Below, piece after piece: positions 8,788-17,287 of a DNA stretch of 23,587 nt. Numbering within the stretch: the first letter of the stretch is position 1; each line of letters starts with the position of its first letter. The stretch is from the NCBI GenBank assembly GCA_003164655.1, contig PLTW01000108.1, forward strand, positions 165-23,751, read 5' to 3'. A model generated the notes under the pieces. It searched no databases, was not told the DNA's origin, and saw nothing but the letters and a program-made list of their open reading frames with translations. The position numbers and the translations under genes are program-made. The stretch comes from Actinomycetota bacterium. Its GTDB lineage: Bacteria > Actinomycetota > Thermoleophilia > UBA2241.

Positions 8788-10964
8788 GCGCGACCATCCC
8801 CGACGAAGCGCGCCGTCGTGCCGCCGAGCTGCGTGCCCTGATCGAGCGCCACGCCCACCTCTACTACGTCCTCGACCGGCCCGAGATCGGCGACGCCGAC
8901 TACGACCTGCTGCTGGGCGAGCTGCAGGATATCGAAGCCGCGTTTCCCGCGCTGCGCACGCCCGATTCGCCCACGCAGCGGGTCGGCGGGCAGCCGCTCG
9001 AGAAGTTCGAGCAGTGGCGCCACCTGCAGCCGATGTTGTCGCTGGCCAACGCCCGCAACGCCGACGAGCTGCTGGCCTGGGACCGGCGCAACCGCCGCCT
9101 GCTCGAGGCGCACGGGCTCGGCGACGCACCCCTGAGCTACGTGGCCGAGCCCAAGATCGACGGATTGGCCATCTCGCTGGTCTACCGCGACGGGCTGTTC
9201 GAGCGCGGCGCCACCCGCGGCAACGGCGTCGTCGGCGAGGACGTGACCGCCAATCTGCGCACGATCCAGGCCGTGCCCCTGCGCCTGGGTGCGCTCGACC
9301 GCGGCGAGCCCGTGCCGGCGGTCCTCGAGGTGCGCGGCGAGGTGTACCTGCCGCTGGCCGCCTTTGCCCGTCTGAACGAGTCGCGCACGGCCGCCGGCAA
9401 GTCGACCTTCGCCAACCCGCGCAACGCCGCCGCCGGCTCTCTGCGTCAGCTCGACCCGGCCGTGGCCGCCGCACGGCCGCTCGACATCTGGTGCTACCAG
9501 CTCGGCTACCGCGAGGGGCTCGAGGTCGACAGCCACTGGCAGTCCCTCGCCTGGCTGGCCGGGCAGGGTTTTCGGGTGAACCCCGCGGCGGCCCGTTACG
9601 AGACCATCGAGCAGGTGGTCGCCGCGTGCGCCGCCTGGGTCGAGCGGCGGGGCGAGGTCGACTACGACATCGACGGCGTCGTGGTCAAGATCGACGAGGT
9701 GGCGCTGCAGCTCGATCTGGGCGAGGTCGCCCACGACCCGCGCTGGGCGATCGCCTTCAAGTTCGCTCCGACCACCGTGGTCACGCGGCTGCAGGACATC
9801 GCGGTCAACGTGGGCCGCACCGGAGTGCTCACGCCCTTCGCCGTGCTTGAACCGGTGCCGGTCGGCGGCGTGACGGTCGAACGGGCCACCCTGCACAACG
9901 AGGACGACATCCGGCGCAAGGACGTGCGCCCCGGCGACGAGGTGATCGTGCAGCGCGCCGGCGACGTCATTCCCCAGGTCGTCGGGCCGGCGATCAGCGA
10001 GCAGGAGGGCGCGCAGAGCGTCGCCGCCCACGAGGCGCGCCCACAGTGGACCATGCCCGTACGCTGCCCGGCCTGCGGCTCGCCGGTCGTGCGCGAAGAG
10101 GGCGAGGTGGCCGTGCGCTGTCCGAACCGTTCGTGTCCGGCGCAGATCGTCGAGGCCGTCAGGCATTTCGTGAGCCGCGGCGCGATGGACATCGACGGCG
10201 TGGGCGACGAGGCGGTGGCCGCTCTGCACGAGGCCGGTCTCGTGGGCAACGTCGCCGATCTCTACGAGCTGACGCTGAGCCGCCTCGTCGGCGCGCCGCT
10301 CTTTGCCCGCAAGGCGATCGGACCCGACGGGCAGGAGATCGTCGTGCCCAATCGCTTCGCCGAGAACTTGCTGAGTGCGATCGCCGCCTCGCGGCGCCAG
10401 CCCTTCGCCCGCGTAGTGTTCGCCCTGGGCATCCGCCACGTCGGCGCTGTCACCGCCGAGCTGCTGGTCGAGCACTTTCCGTCGCTGGATGAGCTGCAGG
10501 GCGCGACCGAGGCCGAGATCGCCGAGGTGCCGGGCATAGGCCCGGTGGTGGCCGCGACCGTGGAGCAGTATCTGGCCGACGTGCACAACCGCGAGACTCT
10601 GACCAAGCTGCGGGCGCACGGCTTGCGCTTCGTCGAAGAGGCGCCGCGGCGCGCGGCCGGACCGCTGTCGGGCAAGACCTTCGTGCTGACCGGCACGCTC
10701 GACACGCTGTCGCGTCCCGCGGCGGGGGAGAGGATCACAGCCCTGGGCGGCAAGGTCGCCGGCTCGGTCAGCGGCCGGACCGACTACGTCGTGGCCGGCG
10801 CGAACCCCGGCTCCAAGCTCGCCAAGGCCGGCAAAGCCGGCGCGGAGATCATCGACGAGCAGACGTTCCTGGCGATGCTGGGCGCCGCAGGCGACCCGGC
10901 AGGCGCCGGCGGCTCCGAGGGCGCCGGCGGCTCCGAGGGCAGCACCGGCGGCGGCGGTGCGTAA
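8784..10964 (+). CDS. ligA: NAD+-dependent DNA ligase LigA
   Basis: A 726-residue bacterial ligase that seals nicks with NAD+ as AMP donor. The adenylation domain begins with the Ia region HAHLYYVLDRPEIGDADYD, and the active lysine is in AEPKIDG (K124). The OB fold follows (GRTGVLTPFAVLEPV), then a Cys4 zinc finger (C428, C431, C446, C451), helix-hairpin-helix repeats (VPGIGPVVAATV) and a C-terminal BRCT domain (GKTFVLTGTLDTLSRPAAGE). The GTG at 8784 has AGGAAG six bases upstream and overlaps the HAD stop. The last 25 residues are a Gly/Ser/Ala-rich tail with the repeat AGGSEG, beyond the usual BRCT end. It ends in TAA, one of only two TAA stops in the window. Confidence 0.98.
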   Translation: MSATIPDEARRRAAELRALIERHAHLYYVLDRPEIGDADYDLLLGELQDIEAAFPALRTPDSPTQRVGGQPLEKFEQWRHLQPMLSLANARNADELLAWDRRNRRLLEAHGLGDAPLSYVAEPKIDGLAISLVYRDGLFERGATRGNGVVGEDVTANLRTIQAVPLRLGALDRGEPVPAVLEVRGEVYLPLAAFARLNESRTAAGKSTFANPRNAAAGSLRQLDPAVAAARPLDIWCYQLGYREGLEVDSHWQSLAWLAGQGFRVNPAAARYETIEQVVAACAAWVERRGEVDYDIDGVVVKIDEVALQLDLGEVAHDPRWAIAFKFAPTTVVTRLQDIAVNVGRTGVLTPFAVLEPVPVGGVTVERATLHNEDDIRRKDVRPGDEVIVQRAGDVIPQVVGPAISEQEGAQSVAAHEARPQWTMPVRCPACGSPVVREEGEVAVRCPNRSCPAQIVEAVRHFVSRGAMDIDGVGDEAVAALHEAGLVGNVADLYELTLSRLVGAPLFARKAIGPDGQEIVVPNRFAENLLSAIAASRRQPFARVVFALGIRHVGAVTAELLVEHFPSLDELQGATEAEIAEVPGIGPVVAATVEQYLADVHNRETLTKLRAHGLRFVEEAPRRAAGPLSGKTFVLTGTLDTLSRPAAGERITALGGKVAGSVSGRTDYVVAGANPGSKLAKAGKAGAEIIDEQTFLAMLGAAGDPAGAGGSEGAGGSEGSTGGGGA

Positions 10965-10970
10965 CCCCGC

Positions 10971-11015
10971 TTAAGCCGCACTTAACACGCACTTAATCAG
11001 AAGTGGCGATACTCT
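10971..11015 (+). promoter_or_regulatory. PhoB/OmpR-type triple direct repeat with downstream -10 box
   Basis: Three related hexamers TTAAGC (10971), TTAACA (10982) and TTAATC (10993) occur with an exact 11-base period; the two spacers are both CGCAC. A TACTCT -10-like box lies at 11010-11015, 11 bases after the last hexamer. This spacing matches class II activation by PhoB/PhoP-type response regulators, which bind 11-base-spaced direct repeats in place of a -35. The factor itself is not in the window. Confidence 0.55.
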
Positions 11016-11021
11016 CTAGCG

Positions 11022-11090
11022 ACCCCCCTCAAGGGCAACCCCAAGCCCTGACACAGCGAGCCCCGCCCCCCCGCGGGGCTCGTTGCGTTT
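11022..11090 (+). ncRNA. Possible small transcript between the PhoB-like promoter and a terminator
   Basis: If the TACTCT box is active, transcription would start near 11022 and meet a strong hairpin at 11057-11082 followed by TTGCGTTT. This leaves about 65-70 bases with no plausible coding sequence. A small RNA or a tRNA leader are the two simplest readings. There is no direct evidence of expression. Confidence 0.3.
11057..11088 (+). terminator. Hairpin terminator upstream of tRNA-Thr
   Basis: A perfect 10-base stem, CGAGCCCCGC (11057-11066) with GCGGGGCTCG (11073-11082), has a 6-base C loop and is followed by TTGCGTTT. It could end the transcript from the PhoB-like promoter or the ligA mRNA. 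Confidence 0.75.
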
Positions 11091-11169
11091 GTGGGTCGGT
11101 TTTCGCAGTCTCCCACCGCGACAGCAGCCGCAACAAGGCGAACTGCCGAGCGCGCGAAGCGACCTGCCG

Positions 11170-11198
11170 TTCCCGCGCGCGCCGTCCGGCGATAGACT
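11170..11198 (+). promoter_or_regulatory. Candidate promoter of tRNA-Thr
   Basis: TTCCCG at 11170-11175, a 17-base spacer and TAGACT at 11193-11198. The expected start near 11205 is a few bases before the tRNA 5' end at 11208. Confidence 0.55.
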
Positions 11199-11207
11199 AC
11201 GCGCTGG

Positions 11208-11283
11208 GCCGGTGTAGCTCAGTTGGCAGAGCAGCTGTCTTGTAAACAGCAGGTCGACGGTTCGATTCCGCCCGCCGGCTCCA
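11208..11283 (+). tRNA. tRNA-Thr (anticodon TGT)
   Basis: A 76-base cloverleaf. The acceptor arm GCCGGTG pairs with CGCCGGC, and the D arm begins TAGCTCAGTTGG. The anticodon stem GCTGT/ACAGC encloses the loop CTTGTAA (anticodon TGT), and the T loop is TTCGATT. The discriminator is T and CCA is encoded (11281-11283). One A-C mismatch is visible in the T stem. It is not a tRNA-Pyl: the anticodon is not CTA. Confidence 0.95.
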
Positions 11284-11405
11284 CAAAATCCCTGCAAACA
11301 GCGTTGCGCGGGTCGTCTAGCGCATCGTGTCGCAGCGTCTTGCCGCGGGCCGTCCGCGCGGCCACGCAACCGGCGACGCACCGGCGACGCACGGCAGGAG
11401 GCGAC

Positions 11406-12398
11406 ATGGGCTGGCTGACACGGGCGATCGACGCCGGCGGGCAGTACCGCAACCCGCTCGACGACATCGAGGACGGCCTCTTTCTGACTGCCGGTGAGCG
11501 ACGGGCCAAGACGTCGCAGTTCTGGATGCTGCTCGTCTTGGCGAGCCTCATTGCCGCCGGCGGCGTGGTGGGAGACTCCACGCCGGCCGTGATCGGCGCC
11601 ATGATCGTGGCGCCGCTGGCCACGCCCATCTACGGTGTGGCGCTGGCCATGGTGACCGGGTCGAGGCGTAACCTGGCCGCCTCCCTGCTGCTGCTGGTCT
11701 CGGGCATCGCCGTCAACATCCTCATCGGGTTCGCGGTCGGCGTGGTCACCGTCGCGCGCATGCCCGTGGGCGCCAACCCGCAGATCGTCGGGCGCACCGC
11801 GCCCACCTTGCTCGACCTGGCGGTCGCGATCACCGTCGGGGTGGCCGGCTCGTTCGCGCTCGTGCGCCGCGACGTCTCGAACATCCTCGCCGGCGTGGCG
11901 ATCGCCATCTCTCTGGTGCCGGTGCTGGCCGTGGTGGGCATCACCCTGGGGTCGGGGCGCCTCGATCTGGCGTGGGGCGCCTTCATCCTGTTTCTGACCA
12001 ACGCCGCCGCCATCATCGTGGCCGGGGTGGTCGTCTTTACGGCGGCCGGCTACGGGCGCGTGGCCCGCGAGCGCGGCCTGCACCCCGGGCGCCGCGCCCA
12101 GGCGCTCGTCGCGGTCTTTGTGATCGTGCTGCTGGCGCCGCTCGGTGTCGCGTCGCTGCGCACCCTGCGATACGAGCGCTGGATCGGCGCCACCGAAACC
12201 GCCGCCGGGCAGTGGGTCAAGGGCACCGGCTGGCAGGTCGAGAGCGTGGAACAGACGGGCGGCGGCATCGTCATCACGGCCATCGGACCCGGGGATGCGC
12301 CGCCCATAGCCAGCCTGAAGACGGCGGTCCGCTCCAGAGTGCCGCGAAAGATTGCCGTGCGCGTGGTCGAGGACAGCGGAAAGACGGTCGCGCTGTAG
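11406..12398 (+). CDS. DUF389-family integral membrane protein
   Basis: A 330-residue membrane protein with the DUF389 (TIGR00341) layout. A soluble N-terminus (about 1-38) is followed by six or so hydrophobic helices between about 40 and 245, including the hallmark GDSTPAVIGAMIVAPLATPI segment near 55-75 and LAGVAIAISLVPVLAVVGI. A C-terminal soluble domain (about 260-330) ends the protein. Members are widespread but the transported or sensed substrate is unknown. The ATG at 11406 is preceded by AGGAGG four bases away; upstream codons in the same frame run into the tRNA and are not coding. It ends in TAG. It stands alone, with a promoter for the next gene behind it. Confidence 0.88.
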   Translation: MGWLTRAIDAGGQYRNPLDDIEDGLFLTAGERRAKTSQFWMLLVLASLIAAGGVVGDSTPAVIGAMIVAPLATPIYGVALAMVTGSRRNLAASLLLLVSGIAVNILIGFAVGVVTVARMPVGANPQIVGRTAPTLLDLAVAITVGVAGSFALVRRDVSNILAGVAIAISLVPVLAVVGITLGSGRLDLAWGAFILFLTNAAAIIVAGVVVFTAAGYGRVARERGLHPGRRAQALVAVFVIVLLAPLGVASLRTLRYERWIGATETAAGQWVKGTGWQVESVEQTGGGIVITAIGPGDAPPIASLKTAVRSRVPRKIAVRVVEDSGKTVAL

Positions 12399-12434
12399 CA
12401 GGCAGTCGCGCCCGGTCGCCAACGGCGGCCGTCG

Positions 12435-12463
12435 TTGCCGCCCGCGTCCGGCCCCCGTATCAT
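12435..12463 (+). promoter_or_regulatory. Sigma70-type promoter for the GalT-like gene
   Basis: TTGCCG at 12435-12440, a 17-base spacer and TATCAT at 12458-12463. It is the best-matching promoter in this part of the window and gives a leader of about 29 bases with GAGG six bases before the ATG. Confidence 0.65.
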
Positions 12464-12498
12464 CGGCGCCGGACTTGAACCGACTTGCGAGGCACCGC

Positions 12499-13557
12499 AT
12501 GGGACTCATCACCTTCGAGCGCAGCGTCGAGACCGCGTCGTTCTTCAGCCCGCTCCTGGGCATGAAGCTCACAGAACAGACGATCGAGGTGCGCCGCGAC
12601 CCGCTCACCGGCGCGACGGCGGTGGCTTCTTCCGAACTGGCCACCAAAGAGGAGATGTTCTACGGCACGACCGACTGGCCGTACGCCGAGCAGCAGGCGG
12701 CAAGGACCCGGGAGGGCTGCTTCTTCTGTCCCGAGAAGGTGCTCGAGGTCACCCCCCGCTATCCGGAGCACGTGCTGAGCGGCGGGCGTCTGGAGCGCGG
12801 CCGCGTGCTCGTCTTTCCCAATCTCTTTCCGCTGGCGGCGCTGCACGCCGTGGTGACCTGCCCCGAGACGCACTTCTTGCGGCCCTCCGGCTTTGAGCCC
12901 GGGTTGCTCGCCGAGGAGCTCGCCGCGGGGGTCGAGTTCGCCCGGCACGCCGAGGCGGCCTACCCGGGCCTGGAACATCTCGAGCTGTGCTGCAACCACA
13001 TGCTGCCGGCCGGCGCGAGCATGGTGCACCCGCACTTTCAGGTGTTCGGCGGGCCCGGCGCGCCGTGGCTGCTGCGTCTGCAATGGGAACGCGCCGCCGC
13101 CTTCCGGGAGCGGCACGGCGTCTCGTACTGGCAGGCGCTGGTCGACGAGGAGAGCACTCGCGGCGAGCGCGCCATGGGCGGTCGTGCCGGCTGGACCTGG
13201 CTGGCGGCCTACGCGCCGAGCGGCGGGCGCGAGGTCATGGCGGTGCTGCCCGGCCGGGCGCGCCTGACCGGGCTCGACGACGATCAGGTGACCGAGCTGG
13301 CCCGTGGTCTTTCGAAGGTCCTGTCGTGGTACGAGCGCGAGGGCCTGTCGGCCTTCAACTTCTCGCTCTGCGGCGGACCGCTGAGCGGCGCCGCGGAGGC
13401 GCACGCCGTGGTGCTACGCGTCGTCGCGCGCTCGGCCTTCAAGCCCGATTACCGCACCGACGACTACTTTCTGCAGAAGCAGCTGGGCGGCGAGCTGATC
13501 TTCGTCGCCCCCGAACAGATCGCCGCCGCGCTACGACCCGAGTTCGGCGCCGCCTGA
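12499..13557 (+). CDS. GalT-like nucleotidyltransferase (HIT superfamily)
   Basis: A 352-residue protein. The C74-x-x-C77 pair in GCFFCPEK is in the place of the zinc-binding cysteines of galactose-1-phosphate uridylyltransferase. The motif MVHPHFQVFGGP (H177, H179, Q181) is the HxHxQ active site, with H177-type histidines forming the nucleotidyl-enzyme intermediate. The spacing from cysteines to active site and the total length fit the GalT branch, but general identity is not obvious, so UDP-hexose, ADP-hexose or another sugar-1-phosphate substrate remains open. Start ATG 12499, with GAGG six bases upstream. It is monocistronic between its own promoter and a 19-base-stem terminator. Confidence 0.8.
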   Translation: MGLITFERSVETASFFSPLLGMKLTEQTIEVRRDPLTGATAVASSELATKEEMFYGTTDWPYAEQQAARTREGCFFCPEKVLEVTPRYPEHVLSGGRLERGRVLVFPNLFPLAALHAVVTCPETHFLRPSGFEPGLLAEELAAGVEFARHAEAAYPGLEHLELCCNHMLPAGASMVHPHFQVFGGPGAPWLLRLQWERAAAFRERHGVSYWQALVDEESTRGERAMGGRAGWTWLAAYAPSGGREVMAVLPGRARLTGLDDDQVTELARGLSKVLSWYEREGLSAFNFSLCGGPLSGAAEAHAVVLRVVARSAFKPDYRTDDYFLQKQLGGELIFVAPEQIAAALRPEFGAA

Positions 13558-13668
13558 CGACAGCGATCGGCGCTTCGCACCGTGGACGACTCGCGCTGCC
13601 GTTCAGACTGCCGCGCGGGCTGAGACTGCCGCACCGACTGCCTGCCGTTCGGGCCGCGCAATAAGTGA

Positions 13669-13709
13669 GGGCGGGGCGGCGGGCCTTGAAAAGGCCCGCC
13701 GCCCCGCCC
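13669..13709. terminator. Bidirectional terminator between the GalT-like and permease genes
   Basis: A perfect 19-base inverted repeat: arms 13669-13687 and 13691-13709 with a 3-base loop. It lies between two converging genes and can serve both. There is no clear U tract on the plus strand. Confidence 0.8.
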
Positions 13710-13748
13710 GTTCGTGCACGGCGGCGAGTGGTGTCGCCTGGCGAAAGG

Positions 13749-15254
13749 CTACGACTCTTCGACGACGCCCTCGATCACGGCATCTTCGGAGACCGTGCCC
13801 TGACTGCGGCCGTAGGCCCAGAAGAGTACGCCGATCACCATCAGCACCGCGAAGGTCCCGAGGGTGAAGATCTCAAAGCGTGTCCGGGACATGCTCCAGC
13901 TTGACTCCATCGAATAGCTTTGACCGAACCAGCTGTTGATGAGGCCCGGCCAGAGCAGGGTGATGCAGGTGATGACCGAGAGCACCCAGGTGATGGCCGC
14001 GCAGACCCACAGACCGACCTTGCCACCGGGCACGATGAAGGGACGGTTCACGTGGGGATGTGTGGTGCGCAACTTGATGATCGCCGGGATCAGGAAGACG
14101 TAGACCACGACGGTGAGCGACGTGTCGAGGGCGATCATTACGCCGATGAAGGCCTTCAGGCTGCCGCTCGTGACGACGAAGATGATCACGTTCATGACCG
14201 AGCCGACGATGCCCATGAGGACGCACATGGCAACCGGCGTGCCCTGCTTGCTGAACTTGCCGAGCAGGCGCGGCGCCGAACCGTCGAGAGCGGCTACGGC
14301 CTGCACGCGGGCCGCACCCAGGGTCCACACCGAGGCGGAGCTCAGGTACTGCAGGATGAGGATGATGCCCAGGAAGTAGCCCAGGGTCTTGGCGGCGCCG
14401 CCCGCGGCGCTGGTCAGGGCGAGGTTGACGGCGGCTGGAATGCCGGTCGCCGCGCCCAGTTCCTTCTCGGAGAGCAGGAGCAGCATGGCGAGCATCACGA
14501 CGATGTACATGCCGGCCGTGATGAGCCCCGAGCTGAAGATGGACTTCGGCACGTCCTTCTGCGGGTCCATCATCTCTTCACCGGCCGAGCCCTGGAGCTC
14601 GAAGCCGACCCACAGAAAGACGATGACCCCGATGATTGCCAGGAAGCCCGAGATGCTGGGCGCGTAGGAGCTGGCGGGCGCGATGCCCTTGGGCAGACCG
14701 TGGCGGATCAGGAAGACGACGGTCAGGACCGCAAGGGTGACCATGACGACGCCCTTGAGGATGGTGCCCACGTTGCCAGTCCACTTGCCGTACTTGAGAC
14801 TGATGATCGACAGGACGATGGTCACCCAGGTGAAGATCAGCCCCACGACGATCGACTCCCACGTGTTGAGGGGGTGGTTGGGGGTGAAGAAGACGTTGAT
14901 GACGCCGATCGTCACGGCCGTGAGCGTGCCGCCCAACCAGATGGCGTTGGAGAGCCAGTACATCATGGTCGCCAGCTCGCCGAAGAGCTTGCCGAAGGAC
15001 ATGCGGCACCAGGCGTAGAGTCCGCCCTCGGCCGGGAAGGCCGACGACACCTCGGCGGTAAGAAGCCCGAACGGGATGAGGAAGACGAAGAACGTGATGA
15101 CGAGCCAGGTGACGGCCTGGCCCAGGCCGGATGCCGTGGTGTAGGCCAGTGAGTCGAAGCCGATGATGGCACACGCCGTAAACAAAGCCATGTCCCACCG
15201 GCGCAGGGTCTTGTGGAGCTTGGCTTTCTCAGTGCGCATTTCAACTTCAGGCAT
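13749..15254 (-). CDS. APC-superfamily amino acid/amine permease
   Basis: A 501-residue protein with about 12-13 hydrophobic helices over its whole length. It opens with LRRWDMALFTACAIIGFDSL and contains PAEGGLYAWCRMSFG, the helix-3 region typical of the amino acid-polyamine-organocation superfamily, and FLWVGFELQGSAGEEMMDPQKDVPKSI, the helix-6 region and following loop of the glutamate/GABA-type branch. It should import a cationic or zwitterionic amine through the inner membrane. The ATG at 15254 has GGAGG 4 bases upstream. It diverges from mtbB1, and permeases of this superfamily accompany methylamine methyltransferase genes in methanogens, so a methylamine or betaine substrate is a reasonable inference. 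It ends in TAG. Confidence 0.88.
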   Translation of the reverse strand: MPEVEMRTEKAKLHKTLRRWDMALFTACAIIGFDSLAYTTASGLGQAVTWLVITFFVFLIPFGLLTAEVSSAFPAEGGLYAWCRMSFGKLFGELATMMYWLSNAIWLGGTLTAVTIGVINVFFTPNHPLNTWESIVVGLIFTWVTIVLSIISLKYGKWTGNVGTILKGVVMVTLAVLTVVFLIRHGLPKGIAPASSYAPSISGFLAIIGVIVFLWVGFELQGSAGEEMMDPQKDVPKSIFSSGLITAGMYIVVMLAMLLLLSEKELGAATGIPAAVNLALTSAAGGAAKTLGYFLGIILILQYLSSASVWTLGAARVQAVAALDGSAPRLLGKFSKQGTPVAMCVLMGIVGSVMNVIIFVVTSGSLKAFIGVMIALDTSLTVVVYVFLIPAIIKLRTTHPHVNRPFIVPGGKVGLWVCAAITWVLSVITCITLLWPGLINSWFGQSYSMESSWSMSRTRFEIFTLGTFAVLMVIGVLFWAYGRSQGTVSEDAVIEGVVEES

Positions 15255-15571
15255 ATGACCTCCCGTGGCTGTGCTCCCCGGAACGACGCACCCCACCGGC
15301 GCCTCAGGCCCCATGGAAGCCTTCTACGATACGACCTCAGCATATTACAAGGCCCCCGGTCAATTGCACCCCCAACGCGGCGCAACGAGCGCAACCGGAC
15401 GTGGTCAGTCCCGCACACAGTCGTGCGGCTGCCCGCAGGCAAGGACTCTTTTCCGAAAGCCACCCGGATTACGGCAGCGAGGCACCGATTCGGCAACACC
15501 ACCGGCACGGTTGCGGCGCTTGCGGCCATGCCCTGCGGTGTCGCGAACTTGGGCGTTCTTAGCGCCTCGTC
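15255..15571. other. Divergent intergenic region between the permease and mtbB1
   Basis: No gene or RNA is recognised. An AT-rich patch at about 15325-15365 probably holds the minus-strand permease promoter, but I could not fit a clear -35/-10 pair. A small hairpin, CCGCAC at 15411-15416 with GTGCGG at 15423-15428, may be an operator. I looked for a tRNA-Pyl (CTA anticodon) here and saw none. Confidence 0.5.
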
Positions 15572-15600
15572 GTGACAGTCCGTTTGCCGGGAGATAGGGT
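15572..15600 (+). promoter_or_regulatory. Candidate promoter of mtbB1
   Basis: GTGACA at 15572-15577, a 17-base spacer and TAGGGT at 15595-15600. Transcription would begin near 15607 and leave a leader of about 74 bases. Confidence 0.5.
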
Positions 15601-15680
15601 CGATCCGTCGGGCGCCGGAAGCACCGCTACGGGCCGGGCCTTGCCGTCAGGTTAGCCAAACCGTCTGTGGAGGTGTGCGC

Positions 15681-17087
15681 TTGGAAGCCAAGATCCGGAC
15701 CCGCATGGGGGACGGCGCGCTCGTCGAGATGACGCCGGCGCAGATCCGCGCCGATCTCGAGGCGGGCACCCTGGCGGCCGCCAAACGGTCCAAGTCTGCC
15801 GAGCTTACGAGCGCCGAGCTCGATCACCTCTCCGAGATCTTCTGCTCGAACAGCCGCTTCACGGGGGTCGACATCGGCGACGAGGTCGTGCTCTCCTACG
15901 ACGGCTGCGGCAGCCAGGACCTCGGCACCCGCATCAACGATCTGCAGTATTACGAGCAGTACCTCTGCGCCGACTCGCTCGAGCTGTACCACCACGACTA
16001 CTCCTACAAGCCGGCCAAGGCCGTCATGGCCTTCGAGCAGGACGTCATGCGTCAGGCGCAGTTCGTCACCACCGCTCCGCTGGGCTACGGCGCCATGCCC
16101 GACCTGGGCCTCTACACGGTCCCCGACGGCCCCGTGCCCAACTGGTCGCAGCTCCTGCCGCTCGGCAGGATCGCCGAGTCGCGGGCGGCCCAGGAAGAGG
16201 CCGTCGAGCTCGCCGCCGACGATATCGTCTACGTGGCCGACGAGATGGTCGAGGCGGGCATCGAATTCATCGACCTGGACACCGCGGGGGCGGCCGGCGA
16301 CGCCGACTTTCTCGCCGCCCTCAAGGCGATCGAGCGCATCCGCGCCCGTCATCCCGACCTGGGCATCCAGATCGGCATGGCCGGTGAGTTCGTGCTGGGC
16401 ATGCACGGCGAGCTCGAGTACGACGGCGTGCGCCTGGCCGGTCTCTGGCCGCTCGACCAGATGAAGCTCGCCGCCAAGGCGGGCGTGACCATCTATGGGC
16501 CGGCGATCAACACCAATACCGGAAAATCGATCGCCTGGAACGTCGCTCGCACGCTCACCATCGCCAAGCCGTGCTGCGAGGCCGCGACCGTGCCCGTTCA
16601 CTTGAACGGCGGCATGGGCGTGGGCGGCGTGCCCATGCACGTCCTGCCGGCCGGCGACGCGACCTGCCGAGCCTCGCGCGCGGCCGTTGACATTCTGCGG
16701 CTCGACGGCTTGTAGGTAGGCGCCGGCGATGTCTACGGCCAGGCTGTGAGCCACGGCGTCGCCTCGGGGATGGGCGGGATCCGGACTGCTGGAGATCTGG
16801 TGGCCCGGATGCAGATCACCCGAGGGATGCGACTCACCGAAGCCAAGACATACGTGGCGGGCAAGCTGGGGGTCTCGGTCCTCGACCTTTCCGATCCGAC
16901 CGTCATGCTCGACGTCCGTAAGGAGCTCGGGCTCGGCGGCATCCTCGAATCGGGCGAGATCACCGATATCGACGACCCGATGGGCATCGAGGCCAAGTTC
17001 AACATCGCCGCCGTGCTCGATGTGCCGGTCAACTGCGTCGAGCGCTTCCGCGCCAAGGCCGGCCGCCGCCGGCCGGCGCAGATCTGA
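15681..17087 (+). CDS. mtbB: Dimethylamine:corrinoid methyltransferase MtbB, copy 1, with in-frame amber (Pyl345)
   Basis: Read with TAG 16713-16715 as pyrrolysine, this is a 468-residue protein, the length of archaeal MtbB (about 467). The N-terminal part has RTRMGDGALVEMT, the substrate-barrel segment LDTAGAAGDADF, GMAGEFVLGMHG, IYGPAINTNTGKSIAWN and GMGVGGVPMH. The amber follows ILRLDGL, and the 123 residues after it (VGAGDVYGQ, SGMGGIRTAGDLVARMQ, AKTYVAGKLG) match the MtbB C-terminus. MtbB moves a methyl group from dimethylamine to a corrinoid protein, with Pyl binding the amine. The start is TTG 15681, with GGAGG seven bases upstream; GTG 15675 is too close to the Shine-Dalgarno. The true stop is TGA. 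Standard callers will split it into 15681-16715 and an orphan. Confidence 0.92.
16713..16715 (+). other. In-frame amber codon of mtbB1, predicted pyrrolysine
   Basis: TAG at codon 345, between CTCGACGGCTTG and GTAGGC. The frame continues for 123 conserved codons. Archaeal MtbB has Pyl at the same place, near residue 356. Confidence 0.9.
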
Positions 17088-17175
17088 CAACGGCGGCCGA
17101 AGGAGATCTGACGGCTCGGACCGGCGCAGATCTGACACCGGCGGCCGGCGGAGAGCTGACGGCGCCGGCCGCCCG
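17080..17175 (+). repeat. Four-copy 24-bp tandem repeat across the mtbB1 stop
   Basis: The core AGATCTGAC occurs at 17080, 17104 and 17128, and AGAGCTGAC at 17152, so the period is exactly 24 bases. Alternate copies are most alike, giving a 48-base super-repeat (17076-17123, 17124-17171). The first copy contains the mtbB1 TGA; because 24 is a multiple of three, every copy carries a TGA in the same frame. Confidence 0.85.
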
Positions 17176-17210
17176 CCCCGGCGTCGGGTGGCGGGGGCCG
17201 TGAGGGCCGA

Positions 17211-17218
17211 TATACGAT
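17211..17218 (+). promoter_or_regulatory. Candidate -10 region (TATACGAT) of mtbB2
   Basis: A lone AT-rich octamer in a GC-rich gap, 122 bases before the mtbB2 start. No convincing -35 is seen, so it could depend on an activator, perhaps one binding the 24-base repeats just upstream. Confidence 0.35.
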
Positions 17219-17287
17219 GGATCGACGGCTGGGGAGACGGTCGTTGCTGTCGCTTTGCCGGGCAGCCTGCTCCCCGGGCCCACACCC

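Noticed and set aside
11003..11245. Open frame running into tRNA-Thr
   Set aside because: It overlaps the terminator hairpin and the tRNA, and has no ribosome-binding site or recognisable domain.
13570..13660. Repeats of GACTGCC in the gap after the GalT-like gene
   Set aside because: Copies are irregular in spacing and few; no element or array can be supported.
15255..15680. Possible tRNA-Pyl in the gap upstream of mtbB1
   Set aside because: No CTCTAAAT-type anticodon loop or cloverleaf was found on either strand.
16746..17087. Separate small gene downstream of mtbB1 (and likewise 18375-18743 and 20777-21166)
   Set aside because: These are the C-terminal parts of the mtbB genes after the in-frame TAG; they are in the same frame, follow without gap and match the MtbB C-terminus.
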